64,000 nucleotides of DNA. Source: JBBDJB01 sp040880125 (lineage in GTDB: Bacteria; Planctomycetota; Planctomycetia; Pirellulales; JBBDJB01). The notes below the pieces were generated by a model. The model saw only the letters and a list, made by a program, of their open reading frames with translations. It searched no databases and was not told where the DNA came from. Position numbers and translations under genes: made by a program. Of the stretch, positions 1 through 8,962 are shown piece after piece. The first letter of the stretch is position 1. Each line of letters opens with the position of its first letter. The stretch spans positions 1-64,000 of the forward strand of contig JBBDJB010000054.1 of assembly GCA_040880125.1 (NCBI GenBank), read 5' to 3'.

Positions 1-280
1 ATAGTCGCGGTGGAGCTGTCCGTGCGGGTTGTGCTGCCTTTTCCCGCAGTTGCGGCCCGGTCCGTCGGGATGCCGCGAACCGACCGGCCGCTCGTTGACA
101 CTTTGTCATAAGCCATTTACAGTAAAAGTCTTCGGGCGTTGTACGCACGTGGGCTGGCGCGGCTCGGTGCGCCATCTAGCGAGCAATCGAACTGCCGGCT
201 GCTGCTAGCCTGGGCAGTCGATCTGTGCAGCGGGCCAATCTCAAGATTCCCCTTCTCCTGCCATTTTCTTGCGAGGCACC

Positions 281-1657
281 GTGGCGGAAAAACCCTGGGG
301 GGGCGTATTCGAACAGGCGACCGATCGCCGCGTCGAGGAGTTCACCGAGAGCGTGAGCTTTGATCGCCGCCTTTACGCGCACGACATCCGCGGCTCGATC
401 GCGCACGCCCAAATGCTGGCGAAAGTCGGCCTGCTGACCGGCCAGGAGTGCCAGCAAATCGAGCAGACGCTCGAAAACATCCGCCGAGAGATTGAGCAAG
501 GCACCTTCGCCTTCGATACCAGCCTCGAAGACGTACACATGAACATCGAGCGGGCGCTGGTCGACCGGCTGGGCGATACCGGTCGCAAGCTGCACACCGC
601 CCGAAGCCGAAACGACCAGGTCTCGACCGATCTGCGGCTGTGGATCCGCGACGGGATCGACAGCTTGCAAGCGGCCATCGCGACGCTGCAGCGGGCGTTC
701 GTCGGGCGGTGCCACGAGGACGCCGACGTGATCCTGCCGGCCTACACGCACATGCAACGGGCGCAGCCGGTGCTGGCCCCGCACTATTGGCTGGCCTACT
801 GCGAGAAGCTCCAGCGCGATCGTGATCGGCTGTCCGACTGCCGCAAGCGGGTGAATCAGCTTGCTCTGGGCACCGCCGCGCTGGCCGGGACGAGCCTGCC
901 CATCGATCGGGACGACGTCGCCAGACGGCTGGAGTTTGACGGCCTGGTGGCCAACAGCCTCGACTCGTCGAGCGATCGCGACTTCGTGCTGGAGTTCGCA
1001 TTCGCGCTGGCGGTAATCGCCGAACATCTTTCCGGCTGGGCCGAGGAGTGGATTCTGTGGTCGACCAGTGAGTTTGCGTTTCTCAAACTGCCGCAGGATT
1101 TTTGTACCGGCTCGTCGATCATGCCGCAGAAGGTGAATCCGGACGTGCTGGAACTGATCCGCGGAAAGACCGCCCGAGTGATCGGCAATTTGATGAGCCT
1201 GCTGGTGCTGGTGAAGGGGCTGCCGCTGGCGTACAACCGCGACCTGCAGGAGGACAAGCAGCGGGTGTTCGATTCGTTCGACACCGTGCTGGGATGTCTG
1301 GAACTGGCCGCGCCGCTGGTGGCCAAGGCGGCGCTCAATGTCGAGTCGATCTCCGCACGGCTGGAACATGGCTATCTCGACGCCACCACGCTGATGGAGT
1401 GGCTGATCGCCCGGGGCGTGCCGCAGCGGACGGCGCATGGCGTGATCGGCCGGCTCGTGCAGACCGCCATGCGGCGCGGCGTGCCGCTGGCCGAGTTGAG
1501 CGACGAGGAACTCACCGGCGCTTCGCCGGAGATGGATGCGAGCGCTCGCGAGGTGCTCGGCGTGCGGCGCGCGGTGGAGGCGTTCGTCAGCGCCGGCTCG
1601 ACCGCGCCGGCCGAAGTGAGGCGACAGGTGGCATTGTGGAAAGAGCGGTTGGAGTAG
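281..1657 (+). CDS. argH: Argininosuccinate lyase
   Basis: Cytoplasmic enzyme of the last step of arginine synthesis, splitting argininosuccinate into arginine and fumarate. The 458-residue length is normal for ArgH. Visible motifs are HTARSRNDQV near residue 105, THMQRAQP near 156 (catalytic His) and the family signature GSSIMPQKVNPD near 278, which carries the catalytic Ser loop. I chose the GTG at 281 because it gives the usual N-terminus MAEKPWGG and has GAGG four bases upstream. A TTG at 269 would add four residues. No arg neighbour is present, so it looks monocistronic. It is followed by a repeat-filled spacer. Confidence 0.96.
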   Translation: MAEKPWGGVFEQATDRRVEEFTESVSFDRRLYAHDIRGSIAHAQMLAKVGLLTGQECQQIEQTLENIRREIEQGTFAFDTSLEDVHMNIERALVDRLGDTGRKLHTARSRNDQVSTDLRLWIRDGIDSLQAAIATLQRAFVGRCHEDADVILPAYTHMQRAQPVLAPHYWLAYCEKLQRDRDRLSDCRKRVNQLALGTAALAGTSLPIDRDDVARRLEFDGLVANSLDSSSDRDFVLEFAFALAVIAEHLSGWAEEWILWSTSEFAFLKLPQDFCTGSSIMPQKVNPDVLELIRGKTARVIGNLMSLLVLVKGLPLAYNRDLQEDKQRVFDSFDTVLGCLELAAPLVAKAALNVESISARLEHGYLDATTLMEWLIARGVPQRTAHGVIGRLVQTAMRRGVPLAELSDEELTGASPEMDASAREVLGVRRAVEAFVSAGSTAPAEVRRQVALWKERLE

Positions 1658-1680
1658 CTGAATTCGGGAGAACGTAGACC

Positions 1681-1893
1681 GGTGGCACAGACATTCCTGT
1701 CTGTGCATACCTGGTGTAGGAGTTGGGAGCGATTTCGCAGTTTTCACAAGGTACGGAAATCCCTCTCCCAGAGGGAGAGGGATTTCGTAGCTGAATTCGC
1801 AAGAATTCAGATGGGTTCGAAGGGCGGCTGAACTCTTGCGAGTCCAGCTACGCTAGCGGGCGGATTAAAGCACAGACAGGAATGTCTGTGCCA
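1681..1893. repeat. Hairpin-repeat block after argH
   Basis: Family A hairpins (arms GCACAGACA and TGTCTGTGC, loop TTCC) lie at 1685-1706 and, inverted, at 1870-1891. Between them are a family B hairpin (CCCTCTCCC / GGGAGAGGG) at 1761-1781 and a 67-bp inverted-repeat element (family C) at 1786-1852. The block fills nearly the whole argH to HEAT-protein spacer. Confidence 0.9.
1786..1852. repeat. 67-bp inverted-repeat element, copy 1
   Basis: The left arm is CGTAGCTGAATTCGCAAG and continues to an AATTCAG end. The right arm is its imperfect reverse complement, running from CTGAACTCTTGCGAG to CAGCTACG. Arms of about 25 bp flank a variable centre of about 17 bp. Further copies of the same length are at 8798-8864, 15789-15854 and 22288-22354. 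Confidence 0.8.
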
Positions 1894-1937
1894 CGCTTTT
1901 CAAGCAGAACATCTGGAACAAGAGCGGACGGGCGAAC

Positions 1938-4304
1938 GTGAAAACGAAACTCCCCAAGAAGGCGCGTGTGCATTCCCTTTGCGTCGCCACGCTGATGGTG
2001 ACACTCGCGGCGATACATTCCGCGCCGCTGGGAGCGCAGCCGCCGGCGTTTGAGGATCTATTCGAAGCGCCGGATGATGGGGCTGCCGCTGCGCCCGTCG
2101 TGCCGCAACCGCCAGTCGCCCCACCGGCGGCGCCGGCCGACGCGCCGGCGGAGGAGCCGAGCCCCCCGGAGTTGACGCCAGAGGAGCAACAGGCCGCAGC
2201 GCTGGCGGCGGAGTTGGAGGACCGGGCCGTGGCGGTGGTGGTGTCGCTGCCGGCCGAGACGCCGGAGCAGATGCTCGACCGGCTGATGACGCTGCTCGAT
2301 CTACGTGCCCCGGCGCACGCGCGGCAGATGTTCGACCGATTGGTCCAGGCGCAACTCACCGACGCGCAGAAGGCCCAGCTTGCAAACCGCTTCGGTAGCG
2401 GAGAGATCCTGCGGCTGGCGCGGCAGGCCCAGCCATTAGGCGAAGACGCCGTGCAGTGGGCGCACTCGCTGATCGAGGCGGCAGCAAGCGCGGCGCGTGA
2501 TCCGGCGCGCCTGGCCGAGCACGTGGCGGCGCTGGCGTCGGACGATGCGGTAGTCCGCGCCGCGGCCGCCCGAAATCTCTTGCAGGCGCAAACCGCCGGG
2601 GCGACCTACTTGATCGGCGTGCTGGCTGATCCGCAGCAGGCGGAAGTTCACCCGGCCGTGCGGGCGATTCTGCTTCGCATGGGGCCGGCCGCACTGGGGC
2701 CGCTGCTGGGGGTAATGGAAACGGCCAACCCGCAATTGCTCGCGGAAGTGGTGGCGCTGCTGGGCCGGCTCGACTCCCGCAAGGCGATCCCGCTGCTATA
2801 CGGTCCGGCGACCATCGGCGCGACTGGGCCGGTGAGAGACGCGGCCCGCCAGGCGCTGGTGCGACTGACCGGCGGCGCCCCGAATGCCGAGCAGGCCGAA
2901 GCGGCCCTTTTGGCAACGATCCGGCAGGCGCTTTCCGGAATACATCCGTACGTCGCCGATCATCGCGGTCTAGTGACGCTGTGGCAGTGGAATGATGCGC
3001 AGCGTACGGCAACGCCGGTCGAGCTTCCGCAGCAAGACGTCGGCCGCGTGCTGGCCCAGCGGCTGGCCGAAGATCTGGTGGCGATGCGGCCCGACTACGC
3101 ACCCAACCGGCATCTGCACGCCGCGCTGTGGCTGGAGATTGCGAAGATGTCCGCCGGCTACGGCACTCCGCTGCCGCGCGCGCCGGGCGGAGCGTTTGCC
3201 CACGTGGCGGCCATGGGGCCGGACGAGGCATCGCTGGTGCTGGCCGCCGCGCTGTATCGGGGCCTGGTGGGCGGGGCCATCGGGGCCAGCGAAGTTTTGC
3301 AACAGATCGGCACCGCCGGCGTCCTGGGTCAAGACACGGGCGAGCCGTCGCCTCTGGCACGAGCACTGGCCCATGGCAGCAGTCACCTGAAGTTCGCGGC
3401 GCTGGCGGCCATCATGCAGATCGCGCCGACGCAGCCGTACCCCGGCGCCGGCTTTGTGCCGGAGACGCTCACGTTTCTGGCGTCGCACAGCGGCGCGCCG
3501 CAGGCGGTGGTGGCCCATCCGCGGGTCGAAAAGGCGCAGCGAATCGCGGCCCTGCTCGAACAGGTCGGTTACCACACGCACGTCGCCACCAGTGGTCAAC
3601 AGGCGGTGGAATTGGCCACGGGCTCGGCCGACGTGCAGTTCGTGCTGATCGACATGGCGGTCAGCCGGCCGCTGCCGCGGGATGTGGTTTTCGCGATCCG
3701 GCACGGCCGCCGGACATCGCGGTTGCCGATCGGTGTGGTGCAGTCGCTCGAAACGCCCGAGGATGCACTGCGCCTGGCGGACGACGATCCACTGACCGTA
3801 CCCCTCGTGCGTCCGCACGAACCGGAAACGGCCGCCGACATGGCCGCAGATCTGGTCGCGCTCACCGGGCGGATAGCCGTGACCACTGAGCAGCGCCAGC
3901 GACAGGCCGCGCAGGCCTTGGACTGGATGGCCACACTGCTGCAGTCGCCGGCCGCGCCGTACGACCTGCGGGAGGAGATCCGCCGTGTGTACGAGCTGGT
4001 GCACGTGCCCGGCCTGCGGCGGCACGCAATCAATGTGCTGGCCCATGCCAACGCGGCGGCGGCGCAGCGGGTGTTGGTCGATCTAGCCAGCGACCTGCTG
4101 GTGGACGTCGACGACCGGCGGCTGGCGGCCACCGCGTTTCGTGTAAATGTCTACCAACACGGCACGCTGCTCACCCGGGCAGAGCTGCTGCGGCAGTACG
4201 ACCGCTACAACGCCAGCGCGACCGCCGACGAGGCGACGCAGGACGTGCTCGGTTCAGTTTTGGATACGCTGGAGGCCCGCATGCAGGCGAGCGCCACGCC
4301 ATGA
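1938..4304 (+). CDS. Secreted HEAT-repeat protein with receiver-like domain
   Basis: A 788-residue protein of unknown function with a GTG start. The N-terminus is a signal peptide: basic KTKLPKK, a hydrophobic core, and likely cleavage after GAQ. A Pro/Ala-rich linker follows to about residue 75. Residues of about 190-320 look like helical HEAT/PBS-type repeats (runs such as AAAARNLLQAQ and RDAARQALVRL). Residues of about 524-640 resemble a CheY-type receiver: an acid-poor first strand, a strand ending VLIDMAV where the phospho-acceptor Asp would sit, and a following SRLPIGVV strand. The first-strand acidic pair is not evident, so it may be a pseudo-receiver. A receiver-like fold behind a signal peptide is odd. 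Homologous-looking proteins are common in planctomycetes, but the role is unknown. Confidence 0.75.
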   Translation: MKTKLPKKARVHSLCVATLMVTLAAIHSAPLGAQPPAFEDLFEAPDDGAAAAPVVPQPPVAPPAAPADAPAEEPSPPELTPEEQQAAALAAELEDRAVAVVVSLPAETPEQMLDRLMTLLDLRAPAHARQMFDRLVQAQLTDAQKAQLANRFGSGEILRLARQAQPLGEDAVQWAHSLIEAAASAARDPARLAEHVAALASDDAVVRAAAARNLLQAQTAGATYLIGVLADPQQAEVHPAVRAILLRMGPAALGPLLGVMETANPQLLAEVVALLGRLDSRKAIPLLYGPATIGATGPVRDAARQALVRLTGGAPNAEQAEAALLATIRQALSGIHPYVADHRGLVTLWQWNDAQRTATPVELPQQDVGRVLAQRLAEDLVAMRPDYAPNRHLHAALWLEIAKMSAGYGTPLPRAPGGAFAHVAAMGPDEASLVLAAALYRGLVGGAIGASEVLQQIGTAGVLGQDTGEPSPLARALAHGSSHLKFAALAAIMQIAPTQPYPGAGFVPETLTFLASHSGAPQAVVAHPRVEKAQRIAALLEQVGYHTHVATSGQQAVELATGSADVQFVLIDMAVSRPLPRDVVFAIRHGRRTSRLPIGVVQSLETPEDALRLADDDPLTVPLVRPHEPETAADMAADLVALTGRIAVTTEQRQRQAAQALDWMATLLQSPAAPYDLREEIRRVYELVHVPGLRRHAINVLAHANAAAAQRVLVDLASDLLVDVDDRRLAATAFRVNVYQHGTLLTRAELLRQYDRYNASATADEATQDVLGSVLDTLEARMQASATP

Positions 4305-4314
4305 GTGAGGCTTC

Positions 4315-4910
4315 AAACCCTCTCCCCGGCCCTCTCCCAGAGGGAGTACTCGAAGGTGGCACAGATATTCCTGTCTGTGCCCGTTGATCAATAGAAACCA
4401 GCCTGACATAGCAAGACCGGAAACCCTCTCCCCGGCCCTCTCCCAGAGGGAGAGGGAGTGTTCATGGTGGCACAGACATTCCTGTCTGTGCGCGTCGATC
4501 AATAGAAACCAGCCTGCAACAGAAATGAACCTGAAACAAAAAACGAGCCTGGACTAGCTGGGGCCGGAAACCCTCTCCCCGGCCCTCTCCCAGAGGGAGA
4601 GGGAGTGTTCATGGTGGCNNNNNNNNNNNNNNNNNNNNNNNNNNNNNNNNNNNNNNNNNNNNNNNNNNNNNNNNNNNNNNNNNNNNNNNNNNNNNNNNNN
4701 NNNNNNNNNNNNNNNNNNCCGGAAACCCTCTCCCCGGCCCTCTCCCAGAGGGAGAGGGAGTGTTCATGGTGGCACAGACATTCCTGTCTGTGCGCGTCGA
4801 TCAATAGAAACCAGCCTGCAACAGAAATGAACCTGAAACAAAAAACGAGCCCGAACTAGCAGGGGCCGAAACCCTCTCCCCGGCCCTCTCCCAGAGGGAG
4901 AGGGAGCATG
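4315..4910. repeat. Tandem array of about 146-bp units containing hairpins A and B
   Basis: Units beginning AAACCCTCTCC start at 4421, 4568, 4723 and 4869, spaced 147, 155 (across the gap) and 146. A degenerate partial copy starts near 4316. Each complete unit holds a family B hairpin, a family A hairpin and a constant stretch (AATAGAAACCAGCCTG ... AAACAAAAAACGAGCC). No gene is seen here. The tract from 4911 to 4975 carries about three copies of a 21-22 bp unit built on ACTGCACTCACGCTTCGCG. Confidence 0.9.
4619..4718. other. Assembly gap (100 N)
   Basis: Exactly 100 N inside the 146-bp tandem array, breaking a unit within its family A hairpin. The round number suggests a scaffolding placeholder, so the true number of repeat units is unknown. 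Confidence 0.98.
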
Positions 4911-4994
4911 GATGCGACACTACACTCACGCTTCGCGATACTGCACTCACGCTTCGCGACACTGCACTAATGCTTACGTAGCCCTTTCCAACCG

Positions 4995-6053
4995 ATGAAC
5001 GCTTCGCCGTCACCATCCCGACCACCGCAACCGCCTCCGCTGCCGGGCATCATCGGTTCCAGCCCTGCCATGCAGGAGGTGTACCAGGTGACGCGGCAGG
5101 TCGCCCGATCGCGGGCGTCGGTATTGCTGCTGGGCGAGACCGGCACCGGCAAGGAACTGATCGCCCACGCCGTGCACCGCTTGAGCCTGCGTGGCAGCGG
5201 GCCGTTCGTGCGAGTGAACTGCGGCGCGCTGAGCGAGAGCCTGCTGGAGAGCGAGCTGTTCGGCCACGTCCGCGGTGCGTTCACCGGGGCGATCGGCAAC
5301 CGCACCGGCCGCTTCGAAGCCGCACACACCGGGACGATCTTCCTGGACGAGATCAATTCGACAACGCCCAAGTTGCAGATCAAGCTGCTGCGAGTGTTAC
5401 AGGAGCGGGAGTTCGAGCGAGTGGGCGACACGCAGACAGTCCGCGTCGACACCAGGGTGATCGCCGCCAGCAACCGCGATCTGTTGGAAGAGGCCGAGGC
5501 CGGCCGCTTCCGCGAGGACCTTTACTATCGGCTGAACGTGGTGCCGATCCATCTGCCCCCCTTGCGCGAGCGGCGCGAGGACGTGCCGGAGCTAGTAGGG
5601 CATTTTCTCAACCTCTACAATGAAGAAAACGACCGCTACGTGGTCCACATCCAGCGCGAAGCCATCGAGGCGCTGCAGGACTACGACTGGCCCGGCAACG
5701 TCCGCGAGCTGCAGAACTACGTCGAGCGGGCGGTGGTAATGGCCACCGGCGACGAGTTGGCCCTCGATCTGCTGCCCGACACGGTGACCAGCGGCCGGCG
5801 TCCCCGCAGTCTGCGGCTGCGCAGCGCCGATTTGGAATCGCTGACTTACGAGCTCGTGCAGCAGGGGCTGAGCACCGCCGGGCCGCAAGAGGACAGCCTG
5901 CACACGAAGATCGTCAACCGCGTGGAGCGCGAGGTGATCGCCCAAGTGATGGCGGCCTGCGACAACGTGCAAATCAAGGCCGCCGCGCGACTGGGCATCA
6001 ATCGCAACACGCTCCACAAGAAGCTCAAGGAATACGGCCTGGATAGCGAATGA
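4995..6053 (+). CDS. Sigma-54 dependent transcriptional activator, no receiver domain
   Basis: A 352-residue AAA+ enhancer-binding protein that remodels sigma-54 RNA polymerase. In order: a short Pro-rich N-terminus, then the AAA+ domain with Walker A GETGTGKE (near residue 48), the sigma-54 contact loop GAFTGA (near 95), Walker B TIFLDEI, and an arginine-finger region LYYRLNVVPIHLPPLRER. The C-terminal Fis-type helix-turn-helix ends IKAAARLGINRNTLHKKLKEYGL. It lacks the receiver or GAF domain found in NtrC-like relatives, so activity may be controlled by expression or by a partner protein (inference). No Shine-Dalgarno is obvious before the ATG. No -24/-12 promoter was identified in the window, so its targets are unknown. 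Confidence 0.93.
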   Translation: MNASPSPSRPPQPPPLPGIIGSSPAMQEVYQVTRQVARSRASVLLLGETGTGKELIAHAVHRLSLRGSGPFVRVNCGALSESLLESELFGHVRGAFTGAIGNRTGRFEAAHTGTIFLDEINSTTPKLQIKLLRVLQEREFERVGDTQTVRVDTRVIAASNRDLLEEAEAGRFREDLYYRLNVVPIHLPPLRERREDVPELVGHFLNLYNEENDRYVVHIQREAIEALQDYDWPGNVRELQNYVERAVVMATGDELALDLLPDTVTSGRRPRSLRLRSADLESLTYELVQQGLSTAGPQEDSLHTKIVNRVEREVIAQVMAACDNVQIKAAARLGINRNTLHKKLKEYGLDSE

Positions 6054-6098
6054 TGCCACCACACCGAACCTGATTTCCCTACCGCCCGCCTGTTTGCA

Positions 6099-6170
6099 AC
6101 GAGGCACCGACAGACATGTCTGTGCCACCCTCATCTTCCTCTCCCTCTGGGAGAGGGCCGGGGAGAGGGC
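6099..6170. repeat. Hairpin repeats A and B upstream of hemX
   Basis: A degenerate inverted family A copy (6104-6125) and an inverted family B hairpin (about 6136-6168) fill the spacer. An in-frame ATG at 6116 inside the repeats would extend HemX upstream by 34 low-complexity residues. I reject it in favour of the ATG at 6218. Confidence 0.85.
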
Positions 6171-6217
6171 TTCCGAAATCTCGCTTCGACAGACAAACCA
6201 CCTGCGACAAGCTCGCG

Positions 6218-7468
6218 ATGCTGGTCAACATTCAAATTCTCTGCTTCGCGTCGTGCTACGTGCTGGCGCTGGTGCTGGAAATTGTCGGGCTGTACCGGCG
6301 CGGCACGTGGCGGCGGCTGGCGCTGCTGGTGGCGGTGGTGGCCGGTTTCGTCACGCACACGCTGCACCTGGCCGGCCGGGCGGCCGACACCGCCACGTCG
6401 CCCCTTTCCAGCCCTTACGACTGGTACCTGTTGGCAGCCTGGGTGTTGGCGGCAATCTATCTGGGACAGCAGATGTACCAGCCGCACTCGTCGGCCGGGC
6501 TGTTCCTGCTGCCGCCGGTGCTGGTGCTGATCGCCGGCGCGCAGTTCGCCGATCGGCAGCAATTCGTGCTGGAACGGGCGTCGCGCACCTGGGGGAATAT
6601 CCACGGTACGTCGCTGCTGCTCGGTACCGTGACGGTGATGATCGGCTTCACCGCCGGACTGATGTACCTGGTGCAGAGCTACCGGCTGAAACACGGGCTG
6701 CCGCCGACTCAGCGGCTTCGCCTGCCGAGCCTGGAATGGCTGGAAAGCGTCAACAGCCGGTCGCTGGCGATCTCGGCGTTCTTGATCGCGCTGGGCTTCG
6801 TCTCCGGCGTGATCCTCAACCAGATCCGCCACGCGGGCGATGACGACTACCTTCCCTGGACCGACCCGGTGGTGGTGAGCCTGGCGCTGATGCTGCTGTG
6901 GCTGGTCGTGGCGGAGGTTTTTCGGCTGACGTATCGCGCCGCCCGAGGCGGACGGAAGGTGGCGTACCTGACGGTGGCCACGTTCATTTTCCTGATGATC
7001 TCGCTGGCGGTGCTGCTGTTTGTGGAGAGCGGGCACTCGCCGGAGGCGTCCGCGGGGCAGGGAAAGAAAGACCCAGTGGCCCAACGGTATCCGCCGAACC
7101 AACTGGTGGCACAGACATTCCTGTCTGTGGGTTGGCGGTTGAACAAAACGTCGGAAGCCCTCTCCCCGGCCCTCTCCCAGAGGGAGAGGGAGCATTGGGG
7201 GCCGGCCCTCTCCCCGAGGGAGAGGGCGATGATGGTGGCACAGACATTCCTGTCTGTGCGTTGGTTGACGACGCCGGCAAGGCCAGGCACTGGATCGCTG
7301 CGTCGAAAACGAGTGCAGTACACGTGCGGTCTAAGCCCTCTCCCCGGCCCTCTCCCAGAGGGAGAGGGAGCATTGGGGGCCGGCCCTTTTCCAGAGCGCG
7401 AGGGGGCATGTTGTGCGCTGGCCGAACTCCCAAAATTGGCACCTTCGGCGGGCGGAGGTGCGGCATGA
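6218..7468 (+). CDS. hemX: HemX/CcsA-type membrane protein with repeat-encoded C-terminal tail
   Basis: A 416-residue protein. Residues of about 1-285 form a polytopic membrane protein of the cytochrome c assembly (CcsA/HemX) type, with the HTLHLAGR and WGNIHG segments and about eight hydrophobic helices. In Bacillus, HemX lies beside hemA and lowers glutamyl-tRNA reductase level; the same adjacency here supports HemX over a true CcsA. The ATG at 6218 begins directly at the first membrane helix. After about residue 297 the frame runs through A and B hairpin repeats (VAQTFLSV appears twice, PLPGPLPEGEGA once) for about 110 residues and stops at 7466-7468. That stop overlaps the hemA start as ATGA. 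The tail is probably dispensable, but the overlap implies translational coupling. Confidence 0.82.
   Translation: MLVNIQILCFASCYVLALVLEIVGLYRRGTWRRLALLVAVVAGFVTHTLHLAGRAADTATSPLSSPYDWYLLAAWVLAAIYLGQQMYQPHSSAGLFLLPPVLVLIAGAQFADRQQFVLERASRTWGNIHGTSLLLGTVTVMIGFTAGLMYLVQSYRLKHGLPPTQRLRLPSLEWLESVNSRSLAISAFLIALGFVSGVILNQIRHAGDDDYLPWTDPVVVSLALMLLWLVVAEVFRLTYRAARGGRKVAYLTVATFIFLMISLAVLLFVESGHSPEASAGQGKKDPVAQRYPPNQLVAQTFLSVGWRLNKTSEALSPALSQREREHWGPALSPRERAMMVAQTFLSVRWLTTPARPGTGSLRRKRVQYTCGLSPLPGPLPEGEGALGAGPFPEREGACCALAELPKLAPSAGGGAA
7105..7395. repeat. Hairpin repeats inside the hemX 3' end
   Basis: Family A hairpins at 7109-7130 and 7238-7259, and family B hairpins at about 7158-7190, 7202-7226 and 7338-7370, with a degenerate one near 7381. 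All are read through by the hemX frame. Confidence 0.9.
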
Positions 7469-8742
7469 AGCTTCAACTCATCGGCTGTACGCACCGCTTG
7501 ACGCCGCTGGCCAAGCGCGAGCGGCTGGCATTCGATGCGGCGCAGGCGGCCCAGGCGCTGCGCGGTTGGCGGCGGCAGTTTCCCATGACCGAAGCGGTGC
7601 TGCTGTCGACCTGCAATCGCATCGAGCTGTACACCGCGTCGGAAGGCGACCAGGCGTGCCCTTCGCAGGATCACGTCGCCCGGTTTTTGGCCGACTTCCA
7701 CTCCCTGCCGGTGGACGAGGTGGTCGGCGATCTGTTCGCCCACTGCGGCGAGGACGCGGTGCGGCACCTGTTCACGGTGGCGGCCAGTCTGGACAGCATG
7801 GTGGTGGGCGAGCCGCAAATTCTCGCCCAGGTGAAGCAGGCCTATCAACTGGCCAATACCGAACAGAGCACCGGCCCCTTGACGCACGGCATCTTTCAGG
7901 CGGCGGTCCGCGTGGCCAAGCGGGTGGCCACCGAGACGGCCATTCACCAGCGGCGGGTCAGTATCCCCAGCGTGGCGGTGGCCGACTTCGCCAGCCAGAT
8001 CTTCGAGCACTTCGACGACAAGCAGGTGCTGGTGGTGGGGGCGGGCGAGATGGCCGAAGAGACGCTCCGCTACTTGCGCGACGAGGGCGCCCGGCGGATC
8101 ACCGTCATCAACCGCAGCGGTGAGAAAGCCGCCGCACTGGCGGCCGAGTGGAACGGCGAAGTGGCTCCCTGGGAGCGACTGCACGCGGAGCTGATCCGCG
8201 CGGACCTGGTGGTCAGCACCACCTCCGCCGCCCAGGCCATCGTCAATCTGGACGATTACCAGAACCACGTCGCCCCGCAGCGCTACCAGCGGACGCTGTT
8301 CATTCTGGACCTGGCCGTGCCGCGCGATTTCGATCCGGCCATCGGCCAGTGCAAGGGCGTGTATCTGTTTTCGCTAGACGACCTGAGCCGCGCCTGCGAG
8401 CGTAACCGCGAGCAGCGCGACAAGGAACTGCCGGCCGCGCTGGCCATCGTCGAGGAGGAAACGAAGAACTTCACTGCCCAGTGGTACCACCGGCTGAGCA
8501 CACCGGTGATCTCGCAATTGCTCGAAGGCGCGCAGGAATCCAAGGGCCAGGAAATCGAGCGGCTGCTGGCCAAGCTGCCGGAGCTGGACGAGCGGCAGCG
8601 TCAGGAGGTGATCCGCGCCTTCGACCGGCTGGTGAACAAGCTGCTGCACCCTCCGCTGGAGTCGCTGCGCGACGAATCTCGCGAAGGCCCACCCCACGGC
8701 TTGCTCGACGCGCTGAAGCGGCTGTTCAACCTCAGCGATTGA
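7465..8742 (+). CDS. hemA: Glutamyl-tRNA reductase
   Basis: First committed enzyme of the C5 route to tetrapyrroles, reducing glutamyl-tRNA(Glu) to glutamate-1-semialdehyde with NADPH. The 425-residue length is typical. Motifs: the STCNRIELYT catalytic region with Cys50, the MVVGEPQILAQVK tRNA/substrate loop, a Rossmann segment VLVVGAGEMAEETLRYL, and a C-terminal helical dimerisation region. The ATG at 7465 has a strong GGAGG at 7454-7458 with six-base spacing. The open frame continues upstream through repeats, but those residues are not GluTR-like. It overlaps the hemX stop by four bases. Confidence 0.96.
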   Translation: MKLQLIGCTHRLTPLAKRERLAFDAAQAAQALRGWRRQFPMTEAVLLSTCNRIELYTASEGDQACPSQDHVARFLADFHSLPVDEVVGDLFAHCGEDAVRHLFTVAASLDSMVVGEPQILAQVKQAYQLANTEQSTGPLTHGIFQAAVRVAKRVATETAIHQRRVSIPSVAVADFASQIFEHFDDKQVLVVGAGEMAEETLRYLRDEGARRITVINRSGEKAAALAAEWNGEVAPWERLHAELIRADLVVSTTSAAQAIVNLDDYQNHVAPQRYQRTLFILDLAVPRDFDPAIGQCKGVYLFSLDDLSRACERNREQRDKELPAALAIVEEETKNFTAQWYHRLSTPVISQLLEGAQESKGQEIERLLAKLPELDERQRQEVIRAFDRLVNKLLHPPLESLRDESREGPPHGLLDALKRLFNLSD

Positions 8743-8797
8743 GGACAGGGTCGACAGCAGCTTGTGCGGGGGCACAGCCATTCTTCTCGGCGCTTTA

Positions 8798-8937
8798 GTA
8801 TCTGAATTCGCAAGAATTCAGACTTGCTCCGGCTTCGGCTGAACTCTTGCGAGCGCGAGCTACGCCCTCTCCCTGGCCCTCTCCCAGAGGGAGAGGGAGT
8901 AAGCGCGGGGGCACAGACATTCCTGGCTGTGCTACTT
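8798..8937. repeat. Element C copy 2 with hairpins B and A
   Basis: Family C element at 8798-8864, family B hairpin at about 8866-8898 and family A hairpin at 8911-8932, in the convergent spacer between hemA and the ABC permease. Confidence 0.85.
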
Positions 8938-8940
8938 TCA

Positions 8941-8962
8941 TGGTCCGCACAGCGGGCCCTAC
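8941..8962. repeat. Family F hairpin next to permease stop codon
   Basis: GGTCCGCACAGCGG-type hairpin (arms GGTCCGC / GCGGGCC) that ends one base before the TAA of the minus-strand permease. A near-identical copy lies at 43539-43560. Confidence 0.65.

Noticed and set aside
1..111. Possible 3' end of a gene entering from the left (frame 1, stop at 109-111)
   Set aside because: Only 36 codons without recognisable sequence; cannot be told from chance.
176..1747. A 523-codon minus-strand frame opposite argH
   Set aside because: It is the antisense shadow of argH and of repeat A; its protein is Arg/His-rich without domains.
6116..6217. Upstream start for HemX
   Set aside because: The added residues are translated hairpin repeats ending in TTCDKLAM; the ATG at 6218 starts directly at the first membrane helix.
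6898..7464. N-terminal extension of HemA
   Set aside because: The sequence is out-of-frame hemX plus repeats; the GGAGG and ATG at 7465 give the standard GluTR N-terminus.
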